Shown here piece after piece: positions 43,131 to 51,215 of a DNA stretch of 64,000 nt. Under the pieces are notes generated by a model, which was not told the origin of the DNA, searched no databases, and was given only the letters and a program-made list of their open reading frames with translations. The stretch lies in the NCBI GenBank assembly GCA_002813105.2, contig CP017966.2:664312-728311 (forward strand), given 5' to 3'. Numbering within the stretch: the stretch's first letter is position 1; each line of letters starts with the position of its first letter. The position numbers and the translations under genes were made by a program. Source of the DNA: Methanosarcinales archaeon Met12 (GTDB taxonomy: Archaea; Halobacteriota; UBA148; JAJOKI01).

Positions 43131-45877
43131 AAAAGGAGATAATAATCACCGACTTAAGCAAGATGCACGGAGGTAAAGTTTGCATATTTGGGATTGATGG
43201 AGAAGGGAGACCAATAAGACCTGTGATACCATATTCTGGAGTGAAGGAGAGTTATCTTTTTTATGGATGGGGCGGGCAGGTCATAAAACCCTTTGCAAAA
43301 ATTGAATTTGATTTTCTCCGTCCTTTACCTAAACCACCACATACAGAGGATTGGGAGATAAATACGAGATATAGACCGAGATTGATAGGAGTTCTCTCTG
43401 AAGAGGAGAGAGAAAAATTCTTGGAGAGTACATTGGATGGATCGGTTAAGGATATATTTGGAGCGAAAATTCATGAAGGACGATACACAAATCCAGGGGA
43501 AGGAAGAAGATCATTGGGAACGATAAAAGTAGTAAATGTCTTGGATGTTAATTATTCGATGAAGGAAGAAAGGAAATACAAATATAGAATAACATTTTCG
43601 GATATGAGCGAAGAGATTTACAATTTGCAAGTCACGGATTGTGCGTTTAGGGAGTACTGCGATGCTCAAAGAATTCAAATGGGTAAAAATCCAGGTTCTA
43701 TTAGCGACGAACTACGATGGAGGTTGAACCAAAGTAATCTCTTCCTCCATATTGGGCTTACGAGACTTTTTAAAGATGTGCACTGGCTACAGGTCTCAGG
43801 CTTACATGCTTTTCCAGATTATAGGGAGAAGGATTACGGAAAGCAAGTTAACATGGAATTAGCGTATCAGGCACTACAAAAATACTTTGGTTTCACTTCA
43901 TTTTTTCTTCTTCAAGAGGAGATTATCAAGGATATTCTGCAAAAAAACGATGTTTTTGCCCTGATGCCAACGGGTGGGGGTAAATCTTTGTGTTATCAAT
44001 TACCAGCCCTTCTTTTGGACGGTGTAACGATCGTTATTTCACCACTTATCGCCTTAATGAAGGATCAGGTCGATGGTTTGAAAGCAAATGGGATTGCTGC
44101 AGCCTATATCAACAGCTCCTTGGGTTTTGATGAAATACAACACATAAAATCGGAATTGCTTGGGGACAGAGTCAGCACTCTTTACGTGGCTCCTGAAAGA
44201 ATAATGCTACCCAGCTTCTTATCATTTTTACAGCGTTTGAATATCAGTTTGATTGCCGTTGACGAAGCCCACTGCATCTCAGAATGGGGGCATGATTTTA
44301 GACCTGAATATCGCCAGTTGAAATTGCTTAAAGAGCATTTTCCTCAAGCTCCTTTAATTGCACTGACAGCAACCGCTATTCCCGAGGTACAAAAGGATAT
44401 TATAACACAGTTAAGGCTAACCAATTCAAAGATATATAAAGCGAGTTTAAACCGTGAAAATTTATTCTACCAGGTTAAACCAAAAGATAATGCCTATCAC
44501 CAATTGCTCCAGTATTTAAAGAAACATAAAAAAGATTCAGGGATAATTTATTGTTACAGTCGTAAATCTGCCGATAATCTGGCGAATAAACTTCAAGAAG
44601 AGGGTTATCGTGTTTTGCCTTATCATGCTGGACTAGGATCTAACTTAAGGACCGAGACGCAGGATAAATTTATTAAAGACGATGTTGAAATAATTGTGGC
44701 AACAATAGCTTTCGGAATGGGGATAGATAAACCCAATATCCGTTTTGTGATCCATTATGATTTACCTAAAAACCTTGAAACTTATTATCAAGAAACTGGC
44801 AGGGCTGGAAGAGATGGGCTTAGAAGTGATTGTATTCTCTTTTTTAGTTATGGAGATAAGAGAAAAATAGAATATTTTATCGAGCAAAAAGGAGATGAAA
44901 CAGAAAAGCGAATTGCATATAAGAAATTGTATGACATGGTTAATTTTTGTGAATGTAGAACATGTCACAGAAAAATTTTATTGGATTATTTCGGTGAAGC
45001 GTATCATGAAACAAATTGCGGAAATTGTGATAATTGTCTGGAGCCAAAAGAAACTATTGATGGAACTATTATCGCCCAAAAGATTATATCGTGCGTTTCT
45101 CAGGTTAAAGAAAGATTTGGAATAAATTACATCGTTGATATTTTGTATGGCTCAAAAAATCAAAAATTAATTCGTAATCGACACGATATCCTAGGGGCTT
45201 ACGGCGCTGGAAAAGAATACTCAAAAAAGCAGTGGCAGGCTTTTATTAGGGAACTCGCTCAACTCGGTTATCTGAAATCGGAAGGTGACAAATATCCAAT
45301 CGTAAAACTGACACCGCAGAGTTGCGATATTTTATCCAAAAAAGAAGGGGTTTTGTTGACCAAGCCGGCAGAAGAGGTTCAGATAGCGCAAAAATATTTC
45401 GATGAGGACTTCAATCACGGTTTATTTGAAATTTTAAGAAGTTTGAGGAAGGAACTCGCTGATGCAGAGGATATGCCACCGTATATCATCTTTCACGATT
45501 CAAGTTTGAAGGCGATGGCAACCCAGTTCCCGCGAAGTCTATCAGATTTTCGGAAGATCGGCGGCGTTGGTGAAAGCAAATTAGAGAAGTACGGGGAATT
45601 ATTCGTAAAAGAAATTGTTGATTATTGCGAGAAACGTGAACATATACTATCTTTTCCAGTCAAAGAAGAGGCGTATTCTGATAAATCCAAGGCATATTCC
45701 GCAAAGGAAATTCAAAAAATCCATCCGCGAGCGTATGAGCCATGGACAAAAGAGGATGATGAAAAGTTAATTGCCGAGTACAAATCTGGTAAAGCCATAG
45801 AGGAACTTATGGAACTATTCGGAAGACAAAGAGGTGGTATTAATTCAAGGCTAAAGAAATTGGGCATACTTTCATAA
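43127..45877 (+). CDS. RecQ-family helicase with a ~240-aa N-terminal (dual-OB-like) extension
   Basis: 916 aa. Residues 1-~240 are not helicase; they begin KKEIIITDLSKMHGGKVCIFGID and resemble the dual-OB domain found beside DUF488 proteins (family link inferred). The RecQ motor follows: Walker A TGGGKS near 281-286, DEAH near 379-382, TATA, AFGMGIDKPNIR and QETGRAGRDG. The RecQ zinc domain has four Cys (CRTC...CGNC, ~610-637), then winged helix, HRDC (~775-850) and a C-terminal SANT/HTH-like segment (WTKEDDEKLIAEYKSGK). Third gene of the DUF488 operon. Confidence 0.87.
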   Translation: MKKEIIITDLSKMHGGKVCIFGIDGEGRPIRPVIPYSGVKESYLFYGWGGQVIKPFAKIEFDFLRPLPKPPHTEDWEINTRYRPRLIGVLSEEEREKFLESTLDGSVKDIFGAKIHEGRYTNPGEGRRSLGTIKVVNVLDVNYSMKEERKYKYRITFSDMSEEIYNLQVTDCAFREYCDAQRIQMGKNPGSISDELRWRLNQSNLFLHIGLTRLFKDVHWLQVSGLHAFPDYREKDYGKQVNMELAYQALQKYFGFTSFFLLQEEIIKDILQKNDVFALMPTGGGKSLCYQLPALLLDGVTIVISPLIALMKDQVDGLKANGIAAAYINSSLGFDEIQHIKSELLGDRVSTLYVAPERIMLPSFLSFLQRLNISLIAVDEAHCISEWGHDFRPEYRQLKLLKEHFPQAPLIALTATAIPEVQKDIITQLRLTNSKIYKASLNRENLFYQVKPKDNAYHQLLQYLKKHKKDSGIIYCYSRKSADNLANKLQEEGYRVLPYHAGLGSNLRTETQDKFIKDDVEIIVATIAFGMGIDKPNIRFVIHYDLPKNLETYYQETGRAGRDGLRSDCILFFSYGDKRKIEYFIEQKGDETEKRIAYKKLYDMVNFCECRTCHRKILLDYFGEAYHETNCGNCDNCLEPKETIDGTIIAQKIISCVSQVKERFGINYIVDILYGSKNQKLIRNRHDILGAYGAGKEYSKKQWQAFIRELAQLGYLKSEGDKYPIVKLTPQSCDILSKKEGVLLTKPAEEVQIAQKYFDEDFNHGLFEILRSLRKELADAEDMPPYIIFHDSSLKAMATQFPRSLSDFRKIGGVGESKLEKYGELFVKEIVDYCEKREHILSFPVKEEAYSDKSKAYSAKEIQKIHPRAYEPWTKEDDEKLIAEYKSGKAIEELMELFGRQRGGINSRLKKLGILS

Positions 45878-46217
45878 AAACGACCGCAAGAATGTGTTAT
45901 TTACAAGTTTTTGGCATCCATACATTTCCAGATTACAGGTTATAAGACGTAGGGCTTCACACACCAAACGGATGCCTCCTGCCTCATGCTGTGCGGGTGG
46001 CTGGGGCTTTTAACCAGTACTATATCTTATCTTTTAATTCATTGATAAATTCCTGATATAATTCTCTAATTTGAATACCAAACTCATTTTCAAATCTCTC
46101 TTTATTAGATAAGCTCTGCATTTTTATGTTCTTGGGTGTACCTATTCATTTTACACAAATATTTACAAAGCCCAAATATTTAAATATAATATAACTCTAA
46201 ATGTAATTGGTGAAGAT
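45878..46217. other. Intergenic region between RecQ operon and VapBC
   Basis: 340 bp without a firm gene. CACACCAAA at 45959-45967 is an inverted TTTGGTGTG motif. A 33-codon minus-strand ORF (46020-46121, MQSLSNKERFENEFGIQI...) is coding-like but very short, perhaps a decayed gene. The first copy of the 35-bp direct repeat lies at 46121-46155, and a TATA-like TTTAAATATAATA precedes vapB. Confidence 0.5.
46121..46155 (+). repeat. 35-bp direct repeat, left copy
   Basis: TTTTTATGTTCTTGGGTGTA begins the repeat. The right copy at 46935-46969 differs at two positions and lies 814 bp away, beyond the VapBC pair. Confidence 0.85.
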
Positions 46218-46457
46218 ATGGGAACAATTACAGTGAACGTGAAAAACGAAGTCGAGAAGGAGTTTAGAGAGACAGCCAACACCCTCTATGGAAGGAAAAA
46301 AGGAGCTCTGGGCAGGGCAATCACCGAGGCGATGCAAAACTGGGTGTATGTGAAAAGGCAGAAAGAGATCGCCAAGAGGGAGTTAAAACTTCTGGATAAT
46401 GGCTTCAATTTTGGTAAAAAATTATATAGGTCAAGGGACGAGCTATATGAACGATGA
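46218..46457 (+). CDS. vapB: Antitoxin-like protein (VapB type)
   Basis: 79 aa. A short beta-strand start (GTITVNVKNEVEKEFRETA) and a basic helical core (RKKGALGRAITEAMQNWV) resemble ribbon-helix-helix antitoxins, with a C-terminal toxin-binding helix. Upstream of and overlapping a PIN gene. TATA-like TTTAAATATAATA lies about 30-40 bp upstream. Confidence 0.78.
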   Translation: MGTITVNVKNEVEKEFRETANTLYGRKKGALGRAITEAMQNWVYVKRQKEIAKRELKLLDNGFNFGKKLYRSRDELYER

Positions 46458-46881
46458 GCTTTGTCTGCTTGATACAAACCTGTTAGTGTATGCCTATGAT
46501 GTCAGCGAAGGGGAGAAGCATCGGATATGTAAAAAATTAGTGGATGCGTGCTGGAGATTAAAAAAGGATTTCGCAATTTCTTTACAAAATCTGTCCGAGT
46601 TTTACGTGATCGTTACAGAAAAGATTGAAAACTCTCTGTCTGCGAATATCGCTGGCGAAATCGTGCAGGACATAACCGAATTCCAGGGCTGGAAAAAGAT
46701 CGATTTTGGCGCCCATACCATTCAAGCCGCGATCAAAATAAGCGCCAAGCATGAGGTTCATTACTGGGATGCGTTGCTCGCAGCGACGATGAGGGAACAC
46801 CATGTCCATCGCGTCTATACGGAAGATGCTGGATTCAAAAAGATACCATGGCTAACTGCCATAAATCCGATGAAGCAATAA
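46447..46881 (+). CDS. vapC: PIN-domain toxin (VapC)
   Basis: 144 aa from the ATG at 46447, overlapping vapB by 11 bp. PIN residues: CLLDTNLLVYAYD, NLSEFYVIVTEK, HYWDALLAATM and VYTEDAGF. Predicted RNase toxin, complete. The cassette is flanked by 35-bp direct repeats. Confidence 0.86.
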   Translation: MNDELCLLDTNLLVYAYDVSEGEKHRICKKLVDACWRLKKDFAISLQNLSEFYVIVTEKIENSLSANIAGEIVQDITEFQGWKKIDFGAHTIQAAIKISAKHEVHYWDALLAATMREHHVHRVYTEDAGFKKIPWLTAINPMKQ

Positions 46882-46892
46882 GATTTGGTGTG
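46880..46892 (+). repeat. TTTGGTGTG boundary motif, copy 4
   Basis: AAGATTTGGTGTG begins at the vapC stop. Shares 12 bases with the copies at 5.7 and 7.7 kb, and an inverted core lies at 45959-45967 on the other side of this TA pair. Confidence 0.5.
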
Positions 46893-46934
46893 TTTGGGTT
46901 GGTTTTGACATAAGGCGGTTGAACCACGACAAGG

Positions 46935-46969
46935 TTTTTATGTTCTTGGGTGTACATATTCATGTTACA
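46935..46969 (+). repeat. 35-bp direct repeat, right copy
   Basis: Matches 46121-46155 with two substitutions. It precedes the truncated hicB and is not part of any intact gene. Confidence 0.85.
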
Positions 46970-46997
46970 GGAACGTGGGTATCGCAAGGTGATTGAC

Positions 46998-47171
46998 ATG
47001 AAGTTCAAGGTCGTAATCAGAGAAGGAGAGGATGGCTGGTACGTAGTTGAGTGCCCATCTTTACCTGGCTGTATTTCGCAAGGAAAAAATAGGAAACAAA
47101 GGAATTACACCTATGAAAAGACAAATCCAGATTCTGATGCATCTCCGAGTGATATGAATTTTCAGGTATGA
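46998..47171 (+). pseudogene. Truncated HicB antitoxin remnant
   Basis: The first 33 codons from the ATG at 46998 are a clear HicB start (KFKVVIREGEDGWYVVECPSLPGCISQGK). After SQGK, where TLDEAL should follow, the frame turns into unrelated Asn/Asp/Ser-rich sequence and stops. No hicA follows directly. A relic beside the intact hicBA pair. Confidence 0.7.
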
Positions 47172-47330
47172 CGCGTTGTCGAGTGATCGTAGTAATAATT
47201 ATTAATCATTGGTCTCTAATTTGAATAACACAATGGAGATGCCCCCACAATTCATTGCAGAGTAAATTAGTTGGTGGTTTTTAGTAAACATATTTAAGAA
47301 GGTAAAAAGATATTAAAATGGTGATTGAGA

Positions 47331-47570
47331 ATGATAGAGGCTAAAAAACTTCATCTCCCTGTTCTTGTGGAAAAAGATGAGGATGATCTCTTTGTAGTCG
47401 AATGCCCACTTCTTCGGGGATGCTATACTCAAGGTAAAACACTCGACGAGGCATTGAAAAACATACATGAAGTGATTGAGTTATGTCTTGAAGAGCAGAA
47501 GGAAGAAATTGTGGAACAGCTTGATGCAATCCAAGAGTTCAGTTACCATGTCGTGTCGGTAGAGATATGA
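47331..47570 (+). CDS. hicB: HicB-type antitoxin
   Basis: 79 aa from ATG 47331 (a TTG two codons earlier is in frame), preceded by GGTGA. Partial RNase H-like HicB fold: LPVLVEKDEDDLFVVECPLLRGCYTQGKTLDEALKN (split). No C-terminal DNA-binding domain, so it is the short form. Overlaps hicA by 4 bp; antitoxin first is the reversed but common archaeal order. Confidence 0.88.
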   Translation: MIEAKKLHLPVLVEKDEDDLFVVECPLLRGCYTQGKTLDEALKNIHEVIELCLEEQKEEIVEQLDAIQEFSYHVVSVEI

Positions 47571-47794
47571 ACAGATTGCCCGCTATCTCCGGAGAAAAGG
47601 CGATTAAATGCTTTGAAAAGCTGGACTATACAGTCGTGAGGCAAAAAGGAAGCCATATCCGCATGTGGCACAAAATTGACAAAAGCAAGAAGCCATTAAC
47701 GATTCCAAAACATAAAGTGCTTGGTAAAGGATTATTAAGAAAACTTCTAAGGGATGCTGAAATAGGCGTTGATGAATTTGTCGAGTTGTTATAA
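47567..47794 (+). CDS. hicA: HicA-type mRNA interferase toxin
   Basis: 75 aa. dsRBD-like fold with LPAISGEKAIKCFEKLDYTVVRQKGSHIRM, where the His in GSHIRM is catalytic, and PKHKVLGKGLLRKLLRDAEI. Cleaves mRNA without the ribosome. Complete. Confidence 0.9.
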   Translation: MNRLPAISGEKAIKCFEKLDYTVVRQKGSHIRMWHKIDKSKKPLTIPKHKVLGKGLLRKLLRDAEIGVDEFVELL

Positions 47795-48084
47795 GATTAA
47801 GTTTTAACCAGGCGCCGTATTCAATATAAGGGCAACTAAAAAACTCCATCAGCCTAAGGATTCTACAGAAGGCTCGAGGGGGTATCTGTCTAAAAGTTGG
47901 TGACGTACAAAGCTCGTTTTCATGGCTCAATAAGACAAGGATGGGCGTGGTGGAAATTAATATCTCCTCAAAAGAACTTCGCCATAAATACAAGCAAATA
48001 GCACACTATATGAGACTCAGTATCTTAAGCATGGGTATAGTAACTTTGATATTGGTTGGGAGTTGATAGAAAGAGGGTAAGACT
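47795..48084. other. Spacer after hicBA with one doubtful small ORF
   Basis: 290 bp. A 41-codon plus-strand ORF at 47941-48066 (MGVVEINISSKELRHKYKQI... ending in a hydrophobic segment IVTLILVGS) might be a tiny membrane peptide, but it lacks a Shine-Dalgarno and known relatives. Otherwise nothing recognisable; the area may be a decayed gene. Confidence 0.3.
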
Positions 48085-49066
48085 ATGTATAGAATAATGT
48101 TTCAAAATTCAATCTATAAGATGTTCGAGTATGAAAACGAGTCCGATTTTGAGAAACATATAGTCGAACATTCTAAAGAAATCTTTGGTGAAAATTCAGT
48201 TTATATAGATGTTAAAAAAAGAATTGGTTTGGACAATATAATTTCAATTCCAGATGGATACTTGATAGATTTTTCATTTTCTCAACACCCACGACTCTAT
48301 ATTTTAGAGAACGAATTAGTAACTCACGATCCCTATAAACATATTGGCGAACAACTTTTGAAATTTGCAATTTCTTATAAGGGAAACGGTCGAAAAATTA
48401 AATCTTTTTTACTTGAAGAGATTAACAAAGACAAGGGTACAAAAGAAAAAAATAAATGAAGGTGTCAAGAGGGCAGGGTATCGGAATATAGATGCGTTTC
48501 TTGAAGATTTAATTTTTGATAAATCAGTTGGAACAATAGTAATCATTGATCAAATTACTATTGATTTAACGAATGTCTTGAATCAATTGGCAATGAAAAC
48601 TGATATACTAGAATTTCAGACTTATATCAAAGAAGGGGAGGAAAATAATCATATTCATAAATTTATGCCATTTCAACAAGATATAAGGGATATAAGCGAA
48701 GCAGGAAAACCATTAGAACAGTTAGATACCATCGTTGTGCCAGCAAATGAAGATGGGTTCAATGAGACATTTCTTGGTGCGAATTGTTGGTATGCAATTA
48801 GAATTTCTAGTTCAATGATTGATAAAATTAAATATATTGCAGGGTATCAAACTGCTCCAATATCCGCAATTACCTATTACGCCGAGGTTGCAAAAATAGA
48901 GAAGTATAAAGACACAGAAAAATACATTGTTCATTTTAAGAATAGTGCGAAAAAAATAGGACCTATAAAACTAGTATCTAAAAGTAAAATAAAGGCGCCA
49001 CAAGCACCTAGATACACAAATTTTGAAAAATTAAGTAGAGCTAAAATATTAGATGAAGTATTTTAG
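48085..49066 (+). pseudogene. PD-(D/E)xK nuclease-like protein split by a poly-A frameshift
   Basis: The first frame (48085-48459) and an adjacent frame reaching 49066 join at an A7 tract (48448-48455). Restoring one base gives about 325 aa continuing KDKG...INEGVKRAGYRNIDAFL. The N-terminal half has a nuclease-like core: EKHIVEHSKEIFG, IPDGYLIDF and LYILENELV, giving D...E-x-E. The C-terminal half resembles a binding domain (YTNFEKLSRAKILDEVF). Very AT-rich compared with neighbours, suggesting transfer. Frameshift may be decay, phase variation or sequencing error. Confidence 0.62.
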
Positions 49067-49175
49067 TCTTCAAAAGGATTCCCTGCTTTTCAAAGCATGG
49101 TGACGTGACTGGGAGCTTAAAAGTAGGATAGTTGATAATAACAAGGGCAATATAGATTTTGGAATTGGTGCAAGA

Positions 49176-50168
49176 ATGGATAAAAAAGGAGCTAATGAAT
49201 CATTAAACAAAATTAAACAGTTGTCTAAAGAAGATATTGAAGCACCGGATAAGGTGAGATCAATTTTTGCTCCTTATGTTTATCCACCAAAAAATCTTCT
49301 GAAAGAACCTGATAAATTAGATGCCTTAGATTCATATTATGGAGTGATTTCGTTCTATAAATGGCATAAAAGCCCATCTGAACATGGTGCTGAATTCTCT
49401 CCTATCTTCTTTTATATAAATGAGCTGAAAAATAAATTCCCAGAAGAGGAAAAAAGATTAGGATTGATATATCGTAAAACTGCGTATCTAAATATTCTAC
49501 AAATGGAAATTGATTATTTATCAAAGAGATTCGATTGGGATAAAGGTGAGGAATTCAAAGAATTCTTTTTAGCACGATTTGAAAATTTCACCACCACTTT
49601 GGTTGAATTAATCATGATTTCAATTAATTTATACGAACGGATAGGATTTAAACAAAATAATATTAGCGTTAAAAACTTTAAAGACATTTTGCCTTTCCTT
49701 ACAAATCCTAAAAATAATCTGCCTTCTTACTACCAATCGATTAATGATTCTGTCGATTTATCTCTTTATGTTTGTATAAGAAACTGTCTTGTCCATAATC
49801 CTGACAAAATAGAATATGTTCATAATAATCAGAATCCGATTCTGCAAATTAGGGATATCCCCTCCGACAAAAGATATGGTATTTTTGATGAATATATCAA
49901 AAACGAATTTGAGTATTATATCAAACAATTAAAAGGCAAAAGACCTCAAAAATCTTTTCAAAAATATATTGACGGTAGATTCCCGTACATCCAATTTGAA
50001 TTTTGGATAAATAAGAAATCTAACGTTGATGTAAAGAAAACAAAAATTGGATTCAAAATGGGCATAGTTGAATTGAGTGAGAAGATGTTAAATGATTTAT
50101 TCGTCTTACAAAGAGATATGCTTAAAATCATTAATGAATCAAAAAGTATTAGGAGAAGGTCGAACTAA
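49176..50168 (+). CDS. HEPN-like protein of unknown family
   Basis: 330 aa, helical and Lys/Asn/Ile-rich. CIRNCLVHNPDKI near residue 208-213 matches the HEPN R-x4-H motif, placed after two predicted long helices (FENFTTTLVELIMISINLYERI). No signal peptide or membrane segment. AT-rich like the frameshifted nuclease 110 bp upstream, so the two may have been acquired together as a defence pair. Not otherwise recognised. Confidence 0.6.
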   Translation: MDKKGANESLNKIKQLSKEDIEAPDKVRSIFAPYVYPPKNLLKEPDKLDALDSYYGVISFYKWHKSPSEHGAEFSPIFFYINELKNKFPEEEKRLGLIYRKTAYLNILQMEIDYLSKRFDWDKGEEFKEFFLARFENFTTTLVELIMISINLYERIGFKQNNISVKNFKDILPFLTNPKNNLPSYYQSINDSVDLSLYVCIRNCLVHNPDKIEYVHNNQNPILQIRDIPSDKRYGIFDEYIKNEFEYYIKQLKGKRPQKSFQKYIDGRFPYIQFEFWINKKSNVDVKKTKIGFKMGIVELSEKMLNDLFVLQRDMLKIINESKSIRRRSN

Positions 50169-50200
50169 ATATCATCTAAAAGGACGATTACATAGGACGA

Positions 50201-50506
50201 TTACCTCAAAAACCGCTCTAATGTAGCGACCTTTTCATGATATTCATTTAACAGGGCACGCCCGTTCGCGGTGAGCTCGGTCTTGCCACCTTTTTTACCG
50301 CCGCGCGCCGAGCGTACGACATCCTCGCCCCATGCCTTGTTAACCCTCTGGATGATGCCCCACGCATGCCTGTATGACATTTCAAGTTTTTCTGCAGCTT
50401 TAAGGATTGAACGTTCTTCATCTATTGCTTCTAATAATCTTGCGCGACCTTCACCTAATAAGGGCCATCCATCCCTCTCCAACCATACTTTCGCCTTTAA
50501 TTTCAT
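50201..50506 (-). CDS. modE: ModE-type molybdate-responsive HTH regulator
   Basis: 101 aa from the ATG at 50506 with AGGAG nine bases upstream; an ATG at 50515 overlaps mobB. A LysR-like winged HTH (SILKAAEKLEMSYRHAWGIIQRVNKAWGEDVV) and GGKKGGKTELTANGRAL match the ModE N-domain; the molybdate-binding MOP domains are absent. Last gene of the Moco operon, so probably feeds back on it. How it senses molybdate is unclear. Confidence 0.85.
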   Translation of the reverse strand: MKLKAKVWLERDGWPLLGEGRARLLEAIDEERSILKAAEKLEMSYRHAWGIIQRVNKAWGEDVVRSARGGKKGGKTELTANGRALLNEYHEKVATLERFLR

Positions 50507-50511
50507 AAATT

Positions 50512-51204
50512 TCATCTCCTGAGTATGATCTTCAATTCGTTTGCATCGGCAGTGCCCTTCAATGAGGATAATATGCCATTGATCACGTTTGCGATAAGCT
50601 CCCTGGTGAAGTGACCGAGCGGAATCCCCTCCCCATCTGCCTCGACCATCACGTTGAGTTGCGAAAAAGAGGGGCAGTCTGTGAGATTTTTCTCGCCATC
50701 ATAAATGAGCTCTGCCATCTTCGCGCATTCCAGACCGCATTTCCCGCAGTTGAGCCCTGGCATTTGCTTGTTAATCTTTTCTGCACCGATCGTTCGCTTT
50801 ATATACTGCAGAACTTCTCCCAAGTCGCCGTCATATCTAAAAACCGTATTTGGTTTTTCCTCGATATCGCCGACCGCGATTTTTGGCATATCCTCATCCT
50901 TATATCCCTCGACGAGGATCAAATCTGGATTTAGGCTCTTCTGGATGATTTCGATTATTCTTTCAAGCTCCATCCCGCTTTTAACTATAAATGCCGTTTC
51001 AGCAGGTGAACTGGCTACTACAGCACTCGCTCCAGCATGGGCATGCAGCCATGTATCCTTGTTTTCAGCATCCACGGTGAAATCTTCGTGCGGAATGTGT
51101 TTTATCGTGACTATGTCGTACCCTTCAGAAGTCAGCCTTTGCGTCAACTCCGTTATCAGGACAGTTTTTCCCGTTTTTGAATACCCATATACGCCGAGAA
51201 TCAT
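50512..51204 (-). CDS. mobB: MobB-type GTPase with C-terminal Cys-rich cluster domain
   Basis: 230 aa. P-loop GYSKTGKT (residues 7-14), TIKHIPHEDF and DLILVEGYK as in MobB. The C-terminal 80 residues carry CGKCGLECAKMAEL plus a later Cys (LTDC), a likely iron-sulfur-binding Fes-type motif not found in E. coli MobB. Supports the guanylylation step of Moco. Overlaps modE's longer start. Confidence 0.87.
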   Translation of the reverse strand: MILGVYGYSKTGKTVLITELTQRLTSEGYDIVTIKHIPHEDFTVDAENKDTWLHAHAGASAVVASSPAETAFIVKSGMELERIIEIIQKSLNPDLILVEGYKDEDMPKIAVGDIEEKPNTVFRYDGDLGEVLQYIKRTIGAEKINKQMPGLNCGKCGLECAKMAELIYDGEKNLTDCPSFSQLNVMVEADGEGIPLGHFTRELIANVINGILSSLKGTADANELKIILRR

Positions 51205-51215
51205 CGCGATCGCCT

